Origin: Leptothoe spongobia TAU-MAC 1115
GTDB lineage: Bacteria > Cyanobacteriota > Cyanobacteriia > Phormidesmidales > Phormidesmidaceae
Direction of reading: 5' to 3'
Length of the DNA: 64,000 nt
NCBI RefSeq assembly: GCF_018739885.1
Contig: NZ_JADOES010000015.1
Coordinates: 38,563-102,562 of the forward strand
The position numbers were made by a program, and so were the translations under genes. How positions within the stretch are numbered: position 1 is the stretch's first letter; each line of letters begins with the position of its first letter. Positions 60,501-64,000 of the stretch are shown piece by piece. The notes under the pieces were generated by a model. The model was not told where the DNA came from. It saw nothing but the letters and a program-made list of their open reading frames with translations, and ran no database searches.

Positions 60501-62117
60501 TTAAGTTGCTTCTACGATGATCACGGGTAAAGGGCTAGTCTCCACCACGGCTCGTGAAACGGAGCCAACGAGTAAATTTTCTAGATGACGATGACCACGT
60601 TTTCCCATGACGATTTCTGCAGCTCCATAGTCTTGGGCTATGCGTAGAATGTCTGTAGGGATGGCTCCTGATGTGGTGATAAACTGGTGGCGAATATCGG
60701 CCAGGTGTTTTCTGGTCTGTTGTTTTAAGTATTTGATACCTTCAGGATCGTCAACTCGTAAGATATGTAGAACGATTACCTCACCATCGCATCGACGGGC
60801 GAGTTCTGCCGCTTTTGTGAGTACTTGTATGGCCAGTGGTGACGTGTCAACAGCGGCGAGGAGGATAATACGACGATTGACAGAGACCTTGGTTGGGTCC
60901 ACCTCACCTTGTTCTAGTAGTTTGGGGGCAAAGGTGGGAATAGCCCAGGCTCCTAAGGGTGCTGTGACTAAAATAGATAGGGCGGCAAGGGCGAGGATAG
61001 TTTCTCCGCCGCTAACTCCCTGGGATAGAGGAATGGCTCCAATAGCTGCTTGGACCGTCGCTTTAGCGGAATTTCCTGAGAGTAAAAACAGACGTTCTTT
61101 TTGGGTCCAGTTGCTACCTAACGTAGCGAGATACCAGCCGAGGGAGCGTCCTACTAATGTGCCGATAGCCAATATCAGCAAGCCGATGAGCAGAGTGTCG
61201 CCTAATACATGTAGCTGAATGCTAGCCCCCAACAGCACAAACAGAATAATCTCGGCGACAATCCACAGGCTGTTAAAACCTTCTCTCAGTCGCCTTGCCA
61301 GAGGAGCCTCTAACTCAATCAGAAAGAATCCGGTGGCCATAACGGCTAAGTAACCAGAGAAGGCAGGAATGTGTTCTGCCAGGATCACGAGCAATAGCGC
61401 AATACTGGCGGCAACAAGCGCATCCTGGACCGCATTTTGAGTCCAGTTTTGTTTGGCTAACAGTATCACGAGTAAACGAGCGGTGAGCCAGCCTAGCAGG
61501 ATGCCTAAACTGACTTGCAGGATGACCTGTAGCGGCAAAAGTTGTACAGGGCTGAGGCTGAGATTGCCGAAGGTGATGCCTGTGGCTGTTCCTTGGGTGA
61601 GAAATGAAAGCAGCAGGCTAAATACAAGTAACAGCAATACATCTGAAAGAGCACTGCCAGTCAAAATAGCATCGGGAATCCCTTTTTTGACTCCCCAACC
61701 CAGGCTCTTGAGCCGTAACATGCCTGGCACAATGACGGCTGGGGATTCTGCGCCGATGATGCAGCCGAGCAGTAGGCCAGTGGCTAAGTCGAACTGGAAG
61801 AGCCAGATGGCAGCTAGAGCAACAGCGATGGCTTCACAGGTGGCGGGTAGAAAGCCGAGACGGAGGGCGACGGTACCTTGCTGAGCAAGCTTTTCTCGAT
61901 CTAGGCCCAGTCCCGCTTTCATCAGGATCACCATAACGGCGATGGTGCGGAGGGAGTCGGCTGTGTCGAGTACTCCGGGACTGATCACATTGGCTACTTG
62001 GGGGCCGAGGATGATGCCGACTAGGACCATGCCCACCAGGGCTGGCGCTTTGAGCCTGCGGGCAATTTGTCCGGCGAAAAAGCCTGTGAGGAGGATCCAG
62101 ATGATGCTTTCTAGCAT
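60501..62117 (-). CDS. Cation/proton antiporter with C-terminal universal stress domain
   Basis: A 538-residue fusion. Residues 1-385 form a monovalent cation:proton antiporter with about twelve helices (LKAPALVGMVLVGIILGPQV, then GCIIGAESPAVIVPGMLRL). Residues about 405-538 form a UspA domain with the ATP-binding pattern GKRGHRHLENLLVGSVSR and final PLPVIIVEA. The USP part probably gates or senses ATP for the transporter. ATG start at 62117. Stands alone on its strand. Confidence 0.88.
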   Translation of the reverse strand: MLESIIWILLTGFFAGQIARRLKAPALVGMVLVGIILGPQVANVISPGVLDTADSLRTIAVMVILMKAGLGLDREKLAQQGTVALRLGFLPATCEAIAVALAAIWLFQFDLATGLLLGCIIGAESPAVIVPGMLRLKSLGWGVKKGIPDAILTGSALSDVLLLLVFSLLLSFLTQGTATGITFGNLSLSPVQLLPLQVILQVSLGILLGWLTARLLVILLAKQNWTQNAVQDALVAASIALLLVILAEHIPAFSGYLAVMATGFFLIELEAPLARRLREGFNSLWIVAEIILFVLLGASIQLHVLGDTLLIGLLILAIGTLVGRSLGWYLATLGSNWTQKERLFLLSGNSAKATVQAAIGAIPLSQGVSGGETILALAALSILVTAPLGAWAIPTFAPKLLEQGEVDPTKVSVNRRIILLAAVDTSPLAIQVLTKAAELARRCDGEVIVLHILRVDDPEGIKYLKQQTRKHLADIRHQFITTSGAIPTDILRIAQDYGAAEIVMGKRGHRHLENLLVGSVSRAVVETSPLPVIIVEAT

Positions 62118-62201
62118 TGGGGTAGATGACTGGGGGTATTAAAGATTTCTGAGTTTAGCGGAACGGGCATCAGAATTCGACCTAAGCTTGAGGCACTTGT
62201 G

Positions 62202-62915
62202 ATGACGCCCCATGAACTAAAAATGACTTTTGACATCAATGCCCTACAGAATTGTGACGGTGACTGGCATGAAGCTTTAAACGCTTATACGGATGAGCTG
62301 GTCGAGCTGTTTGCAGAATCACCCGAAGGGCAAGCCCATTATGAGAAGTATCAACATATTGGCTGGTCCGCACGATTGATTTCGCTAGGTTTTACTTATC
62401 AAGAAGTGACATTGCCTGACATGCTTGATGATGATGTTGAGGCTATTCTTTTTAGTCACTTTCCTCGCAAGATTTCGCTGATGTCACCGGATGATGCTGA
62501 TGATGTAATTCCTGAACTGATTGCATTTTGGCAGTATTTGCAGCGTGAATATCAGTTGCCCAATGCTGAGGATATTTTGAATTTCCTTCAGGCGATGGAT
62601 CCGCAAGAGTTTCTGGTAGAAATGAATAATCCTGCTAATTTTGGCATGGCGAAATCATTTTTCCAGGGTGGCATGAATGCAGGTTTTGATATGACCACCG
62701 AAGAGGGCGCATACGCTTTTCAATCGGCTTACAATGCCAGTCTTTCAGGTTCTAATTCGCCGTTTAATGCTCCCTTTGGAGAACCGCTCCTGCCGGAAAC
62801 GCCAGAGCTGGAGACGGGGAAGGCCACTCGTCCTAAAAAGTCTAAGACGAAACAAAAACGACGTAAGGCACTGGCAAAAGCGTCTCGTAAGCAAAATCGC
62901 AAAAAACGCAAGTAG
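62202..62915 (+). CDS. Hypothetical protein with strongly basic tail
   Basis: A 237-residue protein. Residues 1-175 are acidic and helical (FDINALQNCDGDWHEALNAY, then DELVELFAESPEG, and PDDADDVIPELIAFWQYLQR). After a linker the last 30 residues are almost all Lys and Arg (TRPKKSKTKQKRRK...RKKRK), a nucleic-acid-binding style tail. The acidic part is of the kind found in short SEC-C/UPF0149-like proteins, but no motif is firm. ATG at 62202 preferred over GTG at 62199; GAGG lies about ten bases upstream. Confidence 0.68.
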   Translation: MTPHELKMTFDINALQNCDGDWHEALNAYTDELVELFAESPEGQAHYEKYQHIGWSARLISLGFTYQEVTLPDMLDDDVEAILFSHFPRKISLMSPDDADDVIPELIAFWQYLQREYQLPNAEDILNFLQAMDPQEFLVEMNNPANFGMAKSFFQGGMNAGFDMTTEEGAYAFQSAYNASLSGSNSPFNAPFGEPLLPETPELETGKATRPKKSKTKQKRRKALAKASRKQNRKKRK

Positions 62916-62948
62916 TTTTTTAGACGTTGGCGATGGTCTGCTGATTGG

Positions 62949-62975
62949 ATTAGTGCAACACCCTGTTGCACTAAT
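62949..62975. terminator. Perfect 12-pair hairpin
   Basis: ATTAGTGCAACA (62949-62960), loop CCC, TGTTGCACTAAT (62964-62975). It lies 33 bases after the stop of the basic-tail gene and at the point where the nucleotidyltransferase-like remnant on the other strand loses its similarity. No T-tract follows, so termination is probable but not certain. Confidence 0.55.
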
Positions 62976-63109
62976 GTTCTGATGCTATAGGTTTCTCCAT
63001 GGACACGTAACCACTCCAATGCTAATGCCAATAGCTGCAGTCGATCAGCTTCATTCTGTTCTTTCTCTCTAGCTAATCGAGCATCTAGCAGCGGAGTAGG
63101 AAATACCAT
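62976..63109 (-). pseudogene. Remnant of an MNT-type nucleotidyltransferase N-terminus
   Basis: The first 44 codons on this strand (LLDARLAREKEQNEADRLQL, then LALEWLRVHGETYSIR) look like the N-terminal helix of small cyanobacterial nucleotidyltransferase antitoxins, which then continue into a GS-F motif. Here the next codons run into the 12-pair hairpin and the GS motif and catalytic aspartates are absent. The frame stays open to 62729, but that part is the shadow of the gene on the other strand. It is probably a decayed MNT gene; an intact short unknown gene is the alternative. Confidence 0.4.
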
Positions 63110-63147
63110 AAGTCAACCTAGACATGTGTCTTGCTTTTTATGGTAGC

Positions 63148-63915
63148 TCAGGTGCTAGGTAAAGCCGTTACCTGATCTCTCGTAGTCTCTAATCCTAGTC
63201 GAGGTTGCCAGTGGCGAGCAATTTTCATAACGCCCAGGTCGGCTAATACATAGCAAGCAAAGGCTCCAACGGGGGGATTTGTTGCATGCAGCCAGGATAG
63301 ACCAAACGGGTGGGAGGTCCATGCCCAACAGCCCCAATGGGTGCCGACTAGTTCAACGTAAAGCACTAACAACCCCATAATGAAGTATAAGGTTTGGTAG
63401 CCTTTGCGACGCAGGACCCATAGGAAGACTAAGCCGAAAATAGCGCTGAGAGAATCATGTAAGAGAACAATAGCGCCACTAAACAGCATGAAATACACCC
63501 CTATCAAAAGAGGTTTAATCCATGCTTCATGCTTTTGGATTGCAGAGAGTTCAGCCACTAATAATCCCATACTAAATAGCACTCCATGGCCAAAGGGGAC
63601 ATACAGGGGAACCATTTCCAGTCGATAGATGTATAAGCCAAATAGGAGACTAAAGATACATTCTCCAATGGCAGCAAAGGGAACAAAAATGAGGGCCATA
63701 AGCCGCTGTTCTGGGCGTAGGCCAAAAAGTAATAGTAGAAAGTAGCTAATGATAAAAACGTTGGCAAAGGGCTGTCCATCAATGCCTTGGGTGATAACTA
63801 GCTGTCGAGAATCGATGGCTAGCACCATGGCTGAAAGCGGTAAAAAGCTAATTAAAATAAAATGTCTGACCCAATTTGACGGCTCAAACGTCAGGAGTTT
63901 GGTAATGAGATTCAT
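63148..63915 (-). CDS. Conserved cyanobacterial multi-pass membrane protein
   Basis: A 255-residue membrane protein with about eight helices. Recognisable segments are VPLYVPFGHGVLFSMGLLVA in the middle and WGCWAWTSHPFGLSWLHATN near the C-terminus, the latter rich in Trp and His. It recalls carotenoid- or lipid-handling membrane families, but no name is supported. The ATG at 63915 is chosen; an in-frame TTG at 63963 would add 16 polar residues. The last 37 bases of the window show nothing. Confidence 0.7.
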   Translation of the reverse strand: MNLITKLLTFEPSNWVRHFILISFLPLSAMVLAIDSRQLVITQGIDGQPFANVFIISYFLLLLFGLRPEQRLMALIFVPFAAIGECIFSLLFGLYIYRLEMVPLYVPFGHGVLFSMGLLVAELSAIQKHEAWIKPLLIGVYFMLFSGAIVLLHDSLSAIFGLVFLWVLRRKGYQTLYFIMGLLVLYVELVGTHWGCWAWTSHPFGLSWLHATNPPVGAFACYVLADLGVMKIARHWQPRLGLETTRDQVTALPST

Positions 63916-64000
63916 CAATTTATCTGGCAGGGCGACATGTTTACTGAGAGCCTTTGGAATCAAGGCATTTGAGCAAATAGGAGAAAAAAGATAGGCTTCA

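Noticed and set aside
62729..62915. C-terminal half of the minus-strand 126-codon frame
   Set aside because: It is the antisense shadow of the Lys/Arg-rich tail of the plus-strand gene.

Overview
The window is chromosomal DNA from a cyanobacterium. The evidence is a set of oxygenic-photosynthesis genes (chlG, petP, psbK and a Psb35-like gene), an SpkB-type kinase with pentapeptide repeats, an MntCAB manganese importer, several Uma2 (DUF820) genes, and more than twenty copies of the cyanobacterial octamer GCGATCGC. The genus cannot be fixed from the sequence; gene content and repeat load would suit a non-heterocystous filamentous type. I found no rRNA, tRNA, CRISPR array, prophage or intact insertion sequence.

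Layout. 0-12.4 kb: the 5' end of polA, a phosphodiesterase of the alkaline-phosphatase superfamily, an ammonium-transporter/histidine-kinase fusion, mntCAB, a PgpH-type c-di-AMP phosphodiesterase behind a hairpin-rich 450-base leader, a degenerate ADP-ribosylglycohydrolase-like gene and a peptidoglycan-binding protein. 12.4-19.3 kb: hisF, then petP, a Get3d/ArsA-like ATPase, chlG, a class A penicillin-binding protein and psb35. 19.5-30.5 kb: the polyamine importer potADBC, mrdA (PBP2), pheT and an SpkB-like kinase. 30.6-39.5 kb: small cyanobacterial proteins, psbK-tgt, cobS, a 2Fe-2S protein, an Rrf2 regulator next to cysK, a MOSC protein and a YihY membrane protein. 39.8-48.4 kb: clpB, then a repeat-rich accessory stretch with two Uma2 genes, a membrane NACHT ATPase carrying two perfect glycine-zipper repeat arrays, and an SLH-domain protein. 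49-64 kb: dxr, rbsK, a sulfatase-fold/lgt/phosphohydrolase run, a three-gene set centred on a lipoprotein joining a binding-protein-like region to a von Willebrand A domain, a third Uma2, a Na+/H+ antiporter-USP fusion and two membrane or hypothetical proteins.

How parts fit together. MntCAB supplies manganese (for photosystem II among others), while chlG, petP, psb35 and psbK serve pigment, b6f and PSII assembly. PotADBC imports polyamines. The 2Fe-2S protein, Rrf2 regulator and cysK look like a sulfur-linked neighbourhood. MrdA, PBP1A, the peptidoglycan-binding protein and the SLH protein belong to the envelope. Inverted repeats occupy the gaps between several convergent gene pairs and probably act as two-way terminators. 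The least ordinary features are the NACHT protein with its 12-base hypermutable arrays inside a cluster of dispersed hairpin repeats, the Amt-PAS-kinase fusion, the hairpin cluster before pgpH and the binding-protein/VWA lipoprotein operon.
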